A DNA stretch of 64,000 bases from [Clostridium] colinum (GTDB taxonomy: Bacteria > Bacillota > Clostridia > Lachnospirales > CAG-274). Below, piece after piece: positions 26,019 through 36,254 of the stretch. The stretch's first letter is position 1, and every line of letters begins with the position of its first letter. The notes under the pieces are model-generated. The model saw only the letters and a list, made by a program, of their open reading frames with translations, ran no database searches and was not told the DNA's origin. Made by a program: the position numbers and the translations under genes. The stretch spans positions 186,001-250,000 of the forward strand of contig NZ_OW712331.1 of the NCBI RefSeq assembly GCF_940677205.1, in the 5' to 3' direction.

Positions 26019-26232
26019 AGGTTGTAGACAAAGTCTACAACCTTTCAAAAAATAATCTTGTTATTTTTTTTTGAGGTACTGTATAAAAAAAGCTAATTTC
26101 TTCATACAAGGGCTAAAGCCCCTAGAAATTTACCTTTTTGCACAACCTAAGAAAAAGTCTTGTTTTGTGATTAGAATTTTTATACAAAGTATAAAAATGC
26201 AAAAAATTAATTCAAAATATTTTGTCTTAAGT
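26019..26232 (+). repeat. dispersed hairpin element, copy D (near full length)
   Basis: The hairpin stem is 26019-26029 with 26033-26043. Then come AATAATCTTGTTATTTTT, GAGGTACTGTATAAAAAAAG, AAGGGCTAAAGCCCCT, TTTTTGCACAA, TTGTGATTAGAATTTTTAT and AAAATATTTTGTCT. It matches copy G over almost its whole length and lies behind the GH63 gene. A short ORF inside it (26071-26277) is not considered a gene. Confidence 0.88.
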
Positions 26233-26235
26233 ATG

Positions 26236-26266
26236 AGTATAGCTATTATTAGCTATACTTTTTATA
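26236..26266 (+). terminator. terminator hairpin behind copy D
   Basis: AGTATAGCTA (26236-26245) pairs perfectly with TAGCTATACT (26250-26259), followed by TTTTTAT. Confidence 0.7.
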
Positions 26267-26331
26267 ATATTAATTAAAATATAATTTATAAAAAAGGTTT
26301 GGTATTTGATAATATAAAGTATTTAAAAAAT

Positions 26332-26868
26332 CTATATATTTGAGAGTATAAAATCTAGTTTAGACAATGAATATAAACATTTATCTTTTAATGTACCATT
26401 ATAGAGCAAAAAACTTTTTCTTATAGTTCCTTCGTAAATAAATCCATTTTTTTCTATAACTCTTTTAGATGCTATATTATCCTTAAAATGCGATACAGAT
26501 AATATATCTAAATCTAATGTAACAAAGCAATATTGCACTATTTTTTTAACGGCTTCTGTCATTATTCCCTTACCCCAATAGTCTTTAGATAAAACATATC
26601 CCAAGCATTTTGAATTTACACCAGAGCGTAATTTATCTTTACTTAAACTTATAGACCCAATAACTTTATTATTTTTTTTATATACAATAGCAAAAGTATT
26701 TTTGTCTTTTATAAACATATTTAAAATTATTTTAGAATCTTCTTTTGATGTGTGTGGTATCCAACCAGCATTTAACCCAATTTCTTCTGTTTTGGCATAT
26801 TCAAAAAAATCATCTAAATCATTTTCTGTAAATGTTCTTAAAAAAAGTCTATCTGTTTCTAAAGTCAT
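26332..26868 (-). CDS. GNAT family N-acetyltransferase (RimJ/RimL type)
   Basis: This 178-residue acetyl-CoA-dependent acetyltransferase starts with the family hallmark MTLETDRLFLRTFTENDLDDFF. It has KVIGSISL in the middle, the acetyl-CoA loop LSKDYWGKGIMTEAVKKIV (about 93-111), and DNIASKRVIEKNGFIYEGT near the C-terminus. Relatives acetylate ribosomal protein N-termini or small substrates; the actual substrate is unknown. A GGGGGT ribosome site precedes the ATG. The gene stands alone on the minus strand, convergent with the upstream GH63 gene. Confidence 0.9.
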   Translation of the reverse strand: MTLETDRLFLRTFTENDLDDFFEYAKTEEIGLNAGWIPHTSKEDSKIILNMFIKDKNTFAIVYKKNNKVIGSISLSKDKLRSGVNSKCLGYVLSKDYWGKGIMTEAVKKIVQYCFVTLDLDILSVSHFKDNIASKRVIEKNGFIYEGTIRKSFLLYNGTLKDKCLYSLSKLDFILSNI

Positions 26869-26998
26869 TATAAGCTACCCCCTGTTTAAAATAACATTAT
26901 TATAGCATTAAATATATACAAAATCAAACTTTGTTAATTAAGCTTTATTATTATAAAGTTAAGAAATGGATATATTAGTTAAATTTGATAAAAGATAA

Positions 26999-27026
26999 TT
27001 GAAAAAAATAAAATAAGTGGTATAAT
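26999..27026 (+). promoter_or_regulatory. sigma-A promoter of pgi
   Basis: TTGAAA (26999-27004), a 16-nt spacer and a perfect TATAAT (27021-27026), 34 bp before the pgi start. Confidence 0.7.
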
Positions 27027-27060
27027 AATATTAAATATAAATAAGCAAAGGAGATTTAAT

Positions 27061-28452
27061 ATGAAAATACGTTTAGATTATAACAATATGATGCAAGAAT
27101 TTGTTGGTAAAATGGGTGTTTCTAGAGCAGATATAGATGCATTAGACTTACAAAAAGCTAAACAAGCTATGATAGACAAACGTGCTAATGGTAAAATGGA
27201 CTGGAGAGATTTACCATATAATCAAGAAGAAGTTTGTAATGAAATAATATCTTATGTAGAAGAAGTTAAAGATAAATTTGATGCTTTTGTTGTTCTTGGT
27301 ATAGGCGGTTCTGCACTTGGCCCTATATCTGTACAACAAGCAATAAATCATCCTTATTACAATGAAATATCTAGAGAAAAAAGAGGAGGCTATCCTAAAT
27401 TTTATGTTGCAGATAATGTAGACCCAGAAAAATTAGTATATCTTTTCGAAACAATAGATATTACTAAAACTATGTTTAATGTAATATCAAAATCTGGTTC
27501 TACATCTGAAACAATGAGCCAATTTATGATTATTAAAAAGCTTCTTGAAGAAAAATTAGGTGATAAAGCAAACGAACATATTGTTTGTACAACAGACAAA
27601 GAAAATGGAAACCTTATAAAAATAGCTAAAGAAGAAAACTATAAAACATTTATTATACCAGCTGGTGTTGGTGGTAGATTTAGTGAGTTTACACCTGTTG
27701 GATTATTACCAGCAGCCTTTTGTGGAATTGATATTAAAGAGCTTTTAAAAGGTGCAGCTGTTATGGATGAAATGTGTAAAAACGATGATATTTATAAAAA
27801 TCCAGGTTTTATGTATGCTATCCTTAACTATTTAACTATGAAAAATGGGCAAAATATAAGCGTTATGATGCCTTATGCCGACTCTTTAAAATTTATAGCA
27901 GACTGGTATGCACAACTTTGGGCAGAAAGTCTTGGTAAAAAATATGATAACGAAGGAAATGAAGTTCATGTAGGGTCTACACCAGTAAAAGCATTAGGTG
28001 CAACAGACCAACATTCACAAGTACAACTTTATGCTGAAGGTCCTTTTGATAAAATAATTACATTTATAGGTGTAGAAAAATTCAAAAAATCTATAACTAT
28101 ACCAGAAATATATACAGATATACCAAGCCTTGGATTTTTAGCAGGTGTAACACAAGATGACCTTATCAAAACAGAACAAATAGCTACAGAGTATGCTTTA
28201 TTAAAAGCAGGCAAACCTAATATGACTATTACGTTACCAGAAGTAAACGAAAATACTTTAGGTCAGTTATTATATTTATTTGAAGTTGCAACAGCTTTTA
28301 CAGGAGAGCTTTTAAACATTAATGCTTTTGACCAACCAGGTGTTGAAGAAGGTAAAAATGCAACTTATGCTTATTTTGGCAGACCAGGATATGAAGAAAA
28401 GAAAAAAGAATTAGATTCTATGCCAAATAAAAAAGATGAATATATAATATAA
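27061..28452 (+). CDS. pgi: glucose-6-phosphate isomerase
   Basis: Pgi interconverts glucose-6-phosphate and fructose-6-phosphate in glycolysis. The 463-residue protein has VLGIGGSALGP (about 80-90), the sugar-phosphate loop SKSGSTSETMS (about 143-153), GVGGRFSEFTPVGLLP (about 203-218) and ATDQHSQVQLYAEGP (about 313-327, active-site region). Length and motifs match the Firmicute form. AAAGGAG lies upstream of the ATG and a good promoter precedes it. It is monocistronic, ending in a repeat-family hairpin 2 bp after the stop. Confidence 0.96.
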   Translation: MKIRLDYNNMMQEFVGKMGVSRADIDALDLQKAKQAMIDKRANGKMDWRDLPYNQEEVCNEIISYVEEVKDKFDAFVVLGIGGSALGPISVQQAINHPYYNEISREKRGGYPKFYVADNVDPEKLVYLFETIDITKTMFNVISKSGSTSETMSQFMIIKKLLEEKLGDKANEHIVCTTDKENGNLIKIAKEENYKTFIIPAGVGGRFSEFTPVGLLPAAFCGIDIKELLKGAAVMDEMCKNDDIYKNPGFMYAILNYLTMKNGQNISVMMPYADSLKFIADWYAQLWAESLGKKYDNEGNEVHVGSTPVKALGATDQHSQVQLYAEGPFDKIITFIGVEKFKKSITIPEIYTDIPSLGFLAGVTQDDLIKTEQIATEYALLKAGKPNMTITLPEVNENTLGQLLYLFEVATAFTGELLNINAFDQPGVEEGKNATYAYFGRPGYEEKKKELDSMPNKKDEYII

Positions 28453-28454
28453 TT

Positions 28455-28550
28455 AAAAAGAGTGTAGACAAAGTCTACACTCTTTTTAAAAAATAATAAG
28501 ATTATTTTTTAAATACTGTATTAAAAAAGTTAATTTATTTTATATTCAGT
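28455..28550 (+). repeat. dispersed hairpin element, copy E (variant stem)
   Basis: A perfect 15-bp stem (28455-28469 with 28473-28487, AAA loop) has arms containing GAGTGTAGAC and GTCTACACTC. Relative to the usual GGTTGTAGAC arms both sides changed together, so pairing is kept. It is followed by AATAATAAGATTATTTTTT and AATACTGTATTAAAAAAG, then decays. It lies between the convergent pgi and the minus-strand unknown gene. Confidence 0.82.
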
Positions 28551-28551
28551 T

Positions 28552-28575
28552 TTAGCACTTCATTTGAAGTGCTAA
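28552..28575. terminator. 11-bp palindrome between convergent genes
   Basis: TTAGCACTTCA (28552-28562) pairs with TGAAGTGCTAA (28565-28575). It lies 10 bp beyond the stop of the minus-strand gene. The T tract on the minus side is weak. Confidence 0.5.
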
Positions 28576-28585
28576 GTACTTTTAT

Positions 28586-29587
28586 TTAATTTAATTTTAG
28601 TTTTAAAGATTTAACCATAGCATCTAATTCTGGTTTTATATAGTCTATTCCATTTTCGCTTACAACTTCTTGTCTAACAGCTACAAATACATCAGAATTA
28701 TTAAATTCTACTAAAGTTAATATTGTTGTAACTTTATTTTCTGGATATTCTACAATAGTAGTTGTTATAGTTTTATTATCTACAGTTTCTACTTTAGAAT
28801 CTTCTATTATAACTGCATTTTCATCTTCTGTAAATACATTTTTAATATAATCATAGCCTTCTTTAGGGTCTTCATCTTTTTTACTACCACTATTAAGTAC
28901 AGAATAAGCTATGCCATTTTCATCTTCTTTAAAAAAGCTATAAGGAACATCTTTTTTAAATTTTTTCCAATTAGCTGGAACTACTACACTTACTTTTTCA
29001 ATATCATCTGAAAAGAATCTTTCAGAATTTAAAGTTTGTTTTGTATATTTTATACTATTTAATAATAAATCTAAATCTGATTCAAAATCTGCAGAAGTAG
29101 CATTACCAACAACACCTATAAATTCATTTGGATTACTTTTAATTTCTATTGTACCAACAAGAGCATATAATTCCATAAAATCATTTGATATTTTATAAAC
29201 TTTTTTATTAATAGTTCTATCTTCTAAATCTATAGTATCTTCATTAATTACAGAGAAGTTTGAAGCACTAGTAAAAATATCTTCTTGTGATTTAAAAAAG
29301 TCTTCTGGAGATAAAGTATCTGTTGGCACTATTTCAGAGGTAAATATACAGTTATTTTCTTTTTCTCTAATAGCTATTTCTCCGTATAAATCTGTAACTT
29401 CTTCATAATTACTAGGCATTTTATATTTTAAAATATAGTTTAAAGATGCCATTTCATCTTTTTTTAATTCTCTTTGTATAACGTTTTCTATATTTTTAGG
29501 TTGACCTATACCAAAAACATTATAACCTACCGTTACAATAATAAGTAAAATTTCTAAAGAAATTAAAGCTAATTTTGATTTTTTCAT
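28586..29587 (-). CDS. membrane-anchored extracellular protein of unknown function
   Basis: This 333-residue protein has one N-terminal hydrophobic segment (about 6-27, signal anchor or uncleaved signal peptide) and an acidic, mixed alpha/beta extracellular part. Two roughly similar halves are suggested by the recurring LLLNSIKYTKQTL (about 190) and DAMVKSLKLKLN (C-terminal) endings, as in PsbP/lipoprotein-like folds. I do not recognise the family. TAAGGAGGA precedes the ATG. It starts 23 bp after the FtsK gene and is the last gene of a three-gene minus-strand operon with the CDF transporter. Confidence 0.65.
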   Translation of the reverse strand: MKKSKLALISLEILLIIVTVGYNVFGIGQPKNIENVIQRELKKDEMASLNYILKYKMPSNYEEVTDLYGEIAIREKENNCIFTSEIVPTDTLSPEDFFKSQEDIFTSASNFSVINEDTIDLEDRTINKKVYKISNDFMELYALVGTIEIKSNPNEFIGVVGNATSADFESDLDLLLNSIKYTKQTLNSERFFSDDIEKVSVVVPANWKKFKKDVPYSFFKEDENGIAYSVLNSGSKKDEDPKEGYDYIKNVFTEDENAVIIEDSKVETVDNKTITTTIVEYPENKVTTILTLVEFNNSDVFVAVRQEVVSENGIDYIKPELDAMVKSLKLKLN

Positions 29588-29610
29588 AAAAAATCCTCCT
29601 TAATTTATAT

Positions 29611-32600
29611 TTAATAGTTATTATATCTATTTAGATATTCTTCATATTGATATCTATCCATTAAGACATCACGTTGCTTGCTACCGTTTTCTGAAGAAAC
29701 TATACCTCTATCTTCTAGCTCTTCTATAATTCTAGCAGCTCTATTATAGCCTATCCTAAATTGACGTTGTATCATAGATGTAGAGGCTTTACCTTTTTTT
29801 ACTAAAAATGCTATAACATCTTCTGTAATTTCATCAGATGAATCAGATGAAAGGCTATCGTTAGATTTTGTAGAATTTTCTATTTTGTTAATTATTGTTT
29901 CGTCATAATTAGGGCTACTATTTTCTTTTATAAATGTTACAATATGTTCAACTTCTTTGTCGGATATAAAAGCACCTTGTATTCTAAGAGGCTTATTCAT
30001 ATCAACAGACCTAAATAGCATATCACCTTTACCAAGTAGCTTTTCTGCCCCAACAGTATCTAAAACAGTACGAGAGTCTGTACCACTAGACACTGCAAAA
30101 GCTATCCTAGAAGGGATATTTGCTTTAATAAGACCAGTGATAACATCAACAGAAGGTCTTTGTGTTGCAATAATAAGGTGAATACCAGCGGCCCTTGCAA
30201 GCTGAGCAAGTCTACATATAGAAGCTTCTACTTCTTTTGCAGCAACCATCATAAGGTCTGCTAATTCATCTATAATAATTATAATTTGAGGTAACTTTTC
30301 TTCGCCTTTTTCTTCTATTAAAGAGTTATATCCTACAAGATTTCTTGTACCAGTTTGTGCAAAAAGATTATATCTTTCCATCATTTCAGATACAGCCCAA
30401 TTTAAAACACCAGCGGCTTTTTCAGGTTCTGTAACAACAGGTGTTAAAAGATGTGGTATTCCGTTATAAACGCTAAGTTCTACAACTTTTGGGTCTATCA
30501 TCATAAGTTTAACTTCATTAGGGTTTGCTTTATATAATATACTTGTTATAAGAGTATTTATACAAACACTTTTACCAGAGCCTGTAGCACCAGCTATAAG
30601 CATATGAGGCATTTTTGCTATATCGGTAACTATAACATTACCAGTTATGTCTTTACCTAAGCCAAAAGCAACTTTTGAAGGAAATTTTTGAAATTTTTCT
30701 GCGCATATTACTTCACTTAAAAATACACTTTTTACTTCTTTATTAGGTATTTCTATACCAACGGCAGATTTACCTGGTATAGGAGCTTCAATCCTAATAG
30801 AGCTAGCGGCAAGACTAAGGGCAAGGTTATCGGCAAGTCCTAAAATTTTACTAACTTTTATACCATCTTCAATAGATAATTCATATCTAGTAACAGATGG
30901 GCCTTTGCTTATGTTTATAACTTGAGCAGTCACATTAAAGCTTTTTAATGTTTTTACTAATATATATGAATTTTCTCTAAGCTCTATATCGTTATTTTCA
31001 TTATTTTCATTAGGATTTTTAGATAAAAAGTCAAGTTTTGGGAAAATATATTCTCTTTTAATATCTTCTTCTACTATTGCACTTGTTACCATTTTTTCTA
31101 CATCTGGTTTAATAATAACAGGTTCATTTATATTTTCGGTTTTATCTAAATTTTTAATATTATTGTTATTAACTTGTTGGTAGGCTGACTTATGAGAATC
31201 TTGATTTATAATAGTAAAATCATCTTTATCTTTTTTAATGTTAGATATAGGTTTATTTTGTAAACTATTATTTTGAACTATTGGCGAAGCTTCTAAATTA
31301 TTATCTTCTATGTCAAAAGGGCAATCATCATTATTGATGGTACTGTTTAAATCATTTGTTATAATTTCTTCATTTAATGTATCATCTATAATATTGTCAT
31401 ATTTAGTTTCTTCATCGTATTCATTATATACTATTTTTTCATTATTTTCCACTAAATTTTCAAATTTTGCCTTTTCTTCTATATTTTCTACTTCTTGTAA
31501 TTCTTCTTCTATATCATCATCTTCATTAAAATTATAAAAATTATCTAAATTATTTAAATAATTACTTTCTACATTATCGGATAAAAATTGTTCCGGTGGA
31601 TTTTCAAAAATATCATCTATATTATTATCTATAAATTTTAAATCTATGTCAAATTCACGGTTTATAGGTGTATCTGTTTTCTTTTTCATATAAACATTAT
31701 TAATATATTCTTCTTTAGATTTTATTTTAAATAAATCGTCATTTGTAGAACTTTTTGAAGAAGTATTTTCAAAATTTTTAACTACATTAGCTGTTGTATT
31801 ATAAATATTTTCTTCTTTTAAATTATTTATAATATTTGTATTGTTAGTATCATTATTATTAAAATTATTTTCTAAAGGTTTGTTGTAGGTAATATTTCTA
31901 TATTTTTCTGGATTATTAATTTCATCTATAGCAAAAATAATTTTTCTATCTTTATTATTTTTGGGAGCTTTGCTCATATCAAAGAAAACAGGTTTTTGTA
32001 TACGTCTATATTTATAAGTTCCATCAAATATATAGTTATTATATCTTTTTATTGTTGGTTTTTTATATTCATTTTCTAAATAATTATTTTTATTATGAGT
32101 TTCATATATTTCTTCTTGTTCATCTTCATAATAAGTGCTTTTATTAGGCATTATATTTTTTATTTTTGATATAATATTTTTATTTTTTTTAACAGGTAAA
32201 TTAATATCTTCTTCATATTCTTCTTCTATGTCATATTCGTAGTAAAAGTAGTTTGATAAATTTTTAAACCATTTATAAACACTTGTAAAAAAAGATTTAC
32301 CTGTTAAAAGAAATATAGAAGCGATAAATAATATTATAATAAAAATATAACTTGCTAAAACACCAAGCACTTTTAAAAATAAATCTCCTACTAAAGCTCC
32401 TAAAACACCACCATCTAAAAATTTAGCAGTTTTATATTCATTAGCTAAATATGTGAAATAGTTTGAAAAACTACTAATATCTTGTCTAGTTGCAATGTGA
32501 AAAAATGTAATTAAAAGAATAAAAACTATAATAGATAAAACAACCTTAAAAATATTTATTTTATTATTTTGTGAAAAAAATACATATACACTACAAACAA

Positions 32601-32844
32601 TCATTATTATTGGCAACAAATAAGCACCTATACCAAATAGTCCTTTAAAAAGGCTACTAAGAGCCTTACCTAAAAAACCTCCACTGCCAAAAAATATACT
32701 TATTATAAGCAGTATGCTAAAACAAATTATGAGTATAGACGTTATCTCTAAAGATAGGCTAGAATTAATAGGCTTTTTAGGTGGATTATTTTTTATAGCT
32801 TTTTTACCTTTTGTATTATCCTTTTTATTTTCTATTTTAGCCAT
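29611..32844 (-). CDS. FtsK/SpoIIIE DNA translocase
   Basis: This septum-located ATPase pumps chromosomal DNA during division or sporulation. The 1077-residue protein has four or five membrane helices (about 30-190) and a very long Asn/Asp/Glu-rich linker (about 200-620). The alpha/beta motor domain has Walker [15 protein letters not shown] (about 745-758) and Walker [14 protein letters not shown] (about 850-862), followed by [20 protein letters not shown]. The C-terminal gamma winged helix (about 1000-1065; [20 protein letters not shown]) reads polar DNA signals. It is longer than B. subtilis SpoIIIE (787 residues), almost all in the linker. It is 19 bp downstream of the CDF gene. Confidence 0.93.
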   Translation of the reverse strand: MAKIENKKDNTKGKKAIKNNPPKKPINSSLSLEITSILIICFSILLIISIFFGSGGFLGKALSSLFKGLFGIGAYLLPIIMIVCSVYVFFSQNNKINIFKVVLSIIVFILLITFFHIATRQDISSFSNYFTYLANEYKTAKFLDGGVLGALVGDLFLKVLGVLASYIFIIILFIASIFLLTGKSFFTSVYKWFKNLSNYFYYEYDIEEEYEEDINLPVKKNKNIISKIKNIMPNKSTYYEDEQEEIYETHNKNNYLENEYKKPTIKRYNNYIFDGTYKYRRIQKPVFFDMSKAPKNNKDRKIIFAIDEINNPEKYRNITYNKPLENNFNNNDTNNTNIINNLKEENIYNTTANVVKNFENTSSKSSTNDDLFKIKSKEEYINNVYMKKKTDTPINREFDIDLKFIDNNIDDIFENPPEQFLSDNVESNYLNNLDNFYNFNEDDDIEEELQEVENIEEKAKFENLVENNEKIVYNEYDEETKYDNIIDDTLNEEIITNDLNSTINNDDCPFDIEDNNLEASPIVQNNSLQNKPISNIKKDKDDFTIINQDSHKSAYQQVNNNNIKNLDKTENINEPVIIKPDVEKMVTSAIVEEDIKREYIFPKLDFLSKNPNENNENNDIELRENSYILVKTLKSFNVTAQVINISKGPSVTRYELSIEDGIKVSKILGLADNLALSLAASSIRIEAPIPGKSAVGIEIPNKEVKSVFLSEVICAEKFQKFPSKVAFGLGKDITGNVIVTDIAKMPHMLIAGATGSGKSVCINTLITSILYKANPNEVKLMMIDPKVVELSVYNGIPHLLTPVVTEPEKAAGVLNWAVSEMMERYNLFAQTGTRNLVGYNSLIEEKGEEKLPQIIIIIDELADLMMVAAKEVEASICRLAQLARAAGIHLIIATQRPSVDVITGLIKANIPSRIAFAVSSGTDSRTVLDTVGAEKLLGKGDMLFRSVDMNKPLRIQGAFISDKEVEHIVTFIKENSSPNYDETIINKIENSTKSNDSLSSDSSDEITEDVIAFLVKKGKASTSMIQRQFRIGYNRAARIIEELEDRGIVSSENGSKQRDVLMDRYQYEEYLNRYNNY

Positions 32845-32863
32845 TTATAAACATCCTTTGTAA

Positions 32864-34039
32864 TTATTTATTTATAAAACTTTTCTCTATGTTAATTATA
32901 CATTTATATCTTTTATCTAAAGACATTACGCTATTTTTTATATCTAGTATAAGATTATGCTCCTTATCTTTTGAAAAGTTGTAGGGTATAACTAAATCAA
33001 ATATAAAATTTATTGTATTTTCACCATCTACTAATCTATGGTCGTGAGTATCTATGTTTTCATCATATTTTTTACAAACATTATGTATAGTTTTAACTAT
33101 TTTGTCTATTCTATCGTCATTTAAGTTTACAGGGTCCATATGTATAGTCAAAAATATGTTAAGTTCATCTTGTATTCTTTTTTCTATTATATCTATAATT
33201 TCGTGAGATTTATTTATATCAACATTGCTAGGTACTTCAAGATGTAAAGAAGCAATACTTTTATTAGGACCATAATTATGGACTAATAAATCGTGGATAC
33301 CTATTATACCATCATAGCTTAAGCATATATCTTTTATTTTTTCTGCAAGGTCATTATCAATAGCTTCACCTAAAAGAGGAGATAAAGTTTCTCTTGCAAG
33401 GTTAAATCCAGAATACATTAAAAATAATGCTACTATCACGCCGAAATATCCATCTAAATTTATATTAAAAAATTTAAATATTATAAGAGATAATATTGTA
33501 ACAGATGTTACTATAACATCATTTCTACTATCTGCTGCAGTTGCTATTAGAGAATGTGAGTTTATAAGCTTACCTATTTTTTTGTTAAATAAAGCTTGCC
33601 ATACTTTTATTATAACAGTTATTAACAGTATAAAAATAGTTGCATAGCTAAAAGTGATATTTTCTGGCGTTATAATTTTAAAAAATGAAGTTCTTAAAAA
33701 TTCAAAGCCTATAAGCATTATTATAAATGAAACAATAAGCCCAGATATATATTCCATTCGACCGTGTCCAAAAGGGTGTTGTTCATCTGCTGGTTTTGAC
33801 CCAAGTTTAAACCCTAATAGTGTTATTATAGAAGATAAACTATCTGATAGATTGTTAAAAGAATCTGCCATTATAGCAACACTATTTATAAAAACACCTA
33901 TTAAAAATTTTATTATAAACAACATAACATTGCTACATATACCAATAAAACTGCCTAACTCCCCATATCTTTTTCTAACAGTTTCATCTTTAATATTTTT
34001 GTAGTCTTTTATAAATAATCTTATTAATAAATTAGTCAT
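32864..34039 (-). CDS. cation diffusion facilitator family transporter
   Basis: This 391-residue CDF exporter of divalent metals (Zn, Mn, Fe, Co or Ni; not decidable here) has six predicted membrane helices (about 30-230). The family signature SFNNLSDSLSSIITLLG (metal-site Asp residues), the ADEQHPFGHGRMEYISGL segment and the second site HSLIATAADSRNDVIVTS are all visible. A cytoplasmic dimerisation domain (about 235-300) is followed by an extra C-terminal domain (about 310-391) beyond the minimal length. GGAGGTAAT precedes the ATG. It is the first gene of the operon with FtsK. Confidence 0.92.
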   Translation of the reverse strand: MTNLLIRLFIKDYKNIKDETVRKRYGELGSFIGICSNVMLFIIKFLIGVFINSVAIMADSFNNLSDSLSSIITLLGFKLGSKPADEQHPFGHGRMEYISGLIVSFIIMLIGFEFLRTSFFKIITPENITFSYATIFILLITVIIKVWQALFNKKIGKLINSHSLIATAADSRNDVIVTSVTILSLIIFKFFNINLDGYFGVIVALFLMYSGFNLARETLSPLLGEAIDNDLAEKIKDICLSYDGIIGIHDLLVHNYGPNKSIASLHLEVPSNVDINKSHEIIDIIEKRIQDELNIFLTIHMDPVNLNDDRIDKIVKTIHNVCKKYDENIDTHDHRLVDGENTINFIFDLVIPYNFSKDKEHNLILDIKNSVMSLDKRYKCIINIEKSFINK

Positions 34040-34242
34040 TATTACCTCCTAAAAATAATAACTTTAATAAAAATTATAACAAATTAAGCTATATAATACA
34101 AGTATTTTTATTAAGGGCATAATATTTTGATTTGTTATATAATTTAGTAAAAATAGTTTATTATATTATTAAAATGGATATTTTTTTGCTTTTAATATTA
34201 CAAAAGTTATTACCAATAATATAATAATTGTTTAATAAAACT

Positions 34243-34271
34243 TTGATTTTTATATAAAAATAATATATAAT
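34243..34271 (+). promoter_or_regulatory. sigma-A promoter of metG
   Basis: TTGATT (34243-34248), a 17-nt spacer and a perfect TATAAT (34266-34271), 30 bp ahead of the metG ATG. There is no room for a T-box leader downstream of it. Confidence 0.65.
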
Positions 34272-34301
34272 ATTATAAACATATATAATGGAGGATAAAT
34301 A

Positions 34302-36254
34302 ATGAGTAAAAAATTTTATATAACAACACCAATATATTATACAAATAATTATTTACACATAGGACATTCATATACTACCATTGCAACAGACACAATGGCA
34401 AGATACAAAAAGATGAGAGGATATGATGTAAAATTTTTAACAGGCTCTGATGAGCATGGGCAAAAAATAGAAGAATCGGCAAAGCAAAGAGGAATTTCTC
34501 CTAAAGAATATGTAGACCATATAACAAACCATATAAAAGAGCTTTGGCAAATTTTAGACATAGATTATGATTATTACATTAGAACAACAGATGAAAAACA
34601 TATAAAAACTGTTCAGAAAATTTTTAAGGCTTTATATGATAAAGGAGATATATATAAAGGATATTATGAAGGTTTATATTGTACACCTTGTGAAACATTT
34701 TTTACAGAAAGCCAACTAAAAGATGGTAAATGTCCAGATTGTGGAAGAGATGTACACAATGTAAAAGAAGAAAGCTACTTTTTTAAACTTAGCAAATATC
34801 AAGACAGACTTATAAAGCATATAGAAGAAAATGAAGACTTTATAAGCCCTTCATCTAGAAAAAATGAAATGTTAAATAACTTTTTAAAAGTAGGTCTTGA
34901 AGATTTATGTGTATCAAGAACATCTTTTAAATGGGGGATACCAGTAGAGTTTGATAAAGACCATGTGGTATATGTTTGGATAGATGCTTTATCAAACTAT
35001 ATTTCAGCACTTGGTTATGGCTCTGATGATGATAGCGACTTTAAAAAATATTGGCCAGCAGATATACATGTTGTAGGTAAAGAAATAGTTAGATTTCATA
35101 CTATTATTTGGCCTGCTATGCTTATGGCATTAGATTTAGAGCTACCTAAGCAAATATTTGGACACGGTTGGTTGCTTATAGATGGTGGTAAAATGAGTAA
35201 ATCTAAAGGCAACGTAGTAGACCCTAAAGTTTTGGTAGATAGATATGGGGTAGATGCTATTAGATATTTCCTATTAAGAGAAGTTGCTTTTGGACAAGAT
35301 GGTAACTTTACAAATAAAGCACTTATAGAAAGAATAAATTTTGATTTAGCTAATGACCTTGGTAACTTATTATCTCGTACAGTAGGTATGATAGATAAAT
35401 ATTTTGGAGGTAGCTTACCATCAACTGCATTATATAATGAAGAAAGTCAACAAGAAATAAAAGAATTTTGTACAGATATTATTTTAAAAGTAGAAAATTA
35501 TATGGACAAAATGCAATTTAGCAATGCCTTGACAGAAATATGGAATTTAGTAAGACGTGTTAATAAATATATAGATGAAACTACACCGTGGGTTTTAGCT
35601 AAAGATGAAGCTAATAAAGATAAGCTTTATAACGTTATGTATGTTTTGGCAGAATCTCTTAGAATAATAGGCATACTTATTAAACCTGCTATGCCTAACA
35701 CGGCTAAAGCTATTTTTGAACAATTATCTATAAAAGATGATAATTTATTAACTTGGGATAGTAGTAAAACATTTGGGTTATTACCAAAAGATTTAACAAT
35801 AACAAAAGGTAATGTTATTTTCCCAAGAATTGATATAGAAAAAGAGTTAGAACAGTTAGATGCTATGTTAGAGGCTACAAAAGCTAAAACAAACCAACAA
35901 AATAAAACAGAGGAAAAAGAACAAATAGGCTTTGAAGACTTTTTAAAAATGGATTTTAAAATAGGTGAAGTTTTAGAATGTGAAAAAATAAAAAAATCTA
36001 ACAAGCTTTTAAAATCTCAAGTAAAAATAGGTGAAAAAGTTATTCAAATAGTATCTGGAATAGCTAATCATTATACACCAGAAGAAATGGTAGGTAAAAG
36101 AGTTGTTGTACTTACTAACTTAAAACCTGCTAAACTATGTGGAGAAATATCTGAGGGTATGATTTTAGCAGCTAGTGATAATGAAAACAACTTAAAAATA
36201 ATAACTGTTGAAGATAATGAAAATGTTATAAAAAGTGGTGCGGAGGTAAAATAA
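34302..36254 (+). CDS. metG: methionyl-tRNA synthetase
   Basis: MetG charges tRNA-Met with methionine. The 650-residue class I enzyme has HIGH at 19-22, a zinc-knuckle insert with CTPC and CPDC (about 127-147), the KMSKSKGN loop (about 298-305), an anticodon-binding helical domain, and a C-terminal EMAP/Trbp111-like tRNA-binding domain (about 545-650; MDFKIGEVLECE) used for dimerisation. This is the usual length for the form with the appended domain. TGGAGGA precedes the ATG. The stop abuts the ATG of the TatD gene, so both are translated from one message. Confidence 0.96.
   Translation: MSKKFYITTPIYYTNNYLHIGHSYTTIATDTMARYKKMRGYDVKFLTGSDEHGQKIEESAKQRGISPKEYVDHITNHIKELWQILDIDYDYYIRTTDEKHIKTVQKIFKALYDKGDIYKGYYEGLYCTPCETFFTESQLKDGKCPDCGRDVHNVKEESYFFKLSKYQDRLIKHIEENEDFISPSSRKNEMLNNFLKVGLEDLCVSRTSFKWGIPVEFDKDHVVYVWIDALSNYISALGYGSDDDSDFKKYWPADIHVVGKEIVRFHTIIWPAMLMALDLELPKQIFGHGWLLIDGGKMSKSKGNVVDPKVLVDRYGVDAIRYFLLREVAFGQDGNFTNKALIERINFDLANDLGNLLSRTVGMIDKYFGGSLPSTALYNEESQQEIKEFCTDIILKVENYMDKMQFSNALTEIWNLVRRVNKYIDETTPWVLAKDEANKDKLYNVMYVLAESLRIIGILIKPAMPNTAKAIFEQLSIKDDNLLTWDSSKTFGLLPKDLTITKGNVIFPRIDIEKELEQLDAMLEATKAKTNQQNKTEEKEQIGFEDFLKMDFKIGEVLECEKIKKSNKLLKSQVKIGEKVIQIVSGIANHYTPEEMVGKRVVVLTNLKPAKLCGEISEGMILAASDNENNLKIITVEDNENVIKSGAEVK

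Noticed and set aside
26071..26277. 68-codon plus-strand ORF after the GH63 gene
   Set aside because: It lies wholly inside repeat copy D, and the corresponding frame is not kept in copies B, C or G.
34040..34301. Possible T-box leader for metG
   Set aside because: No T-box sequence or terminator/antiterminator pair is visible, and the promoter lies only 30 bp before the ATG.
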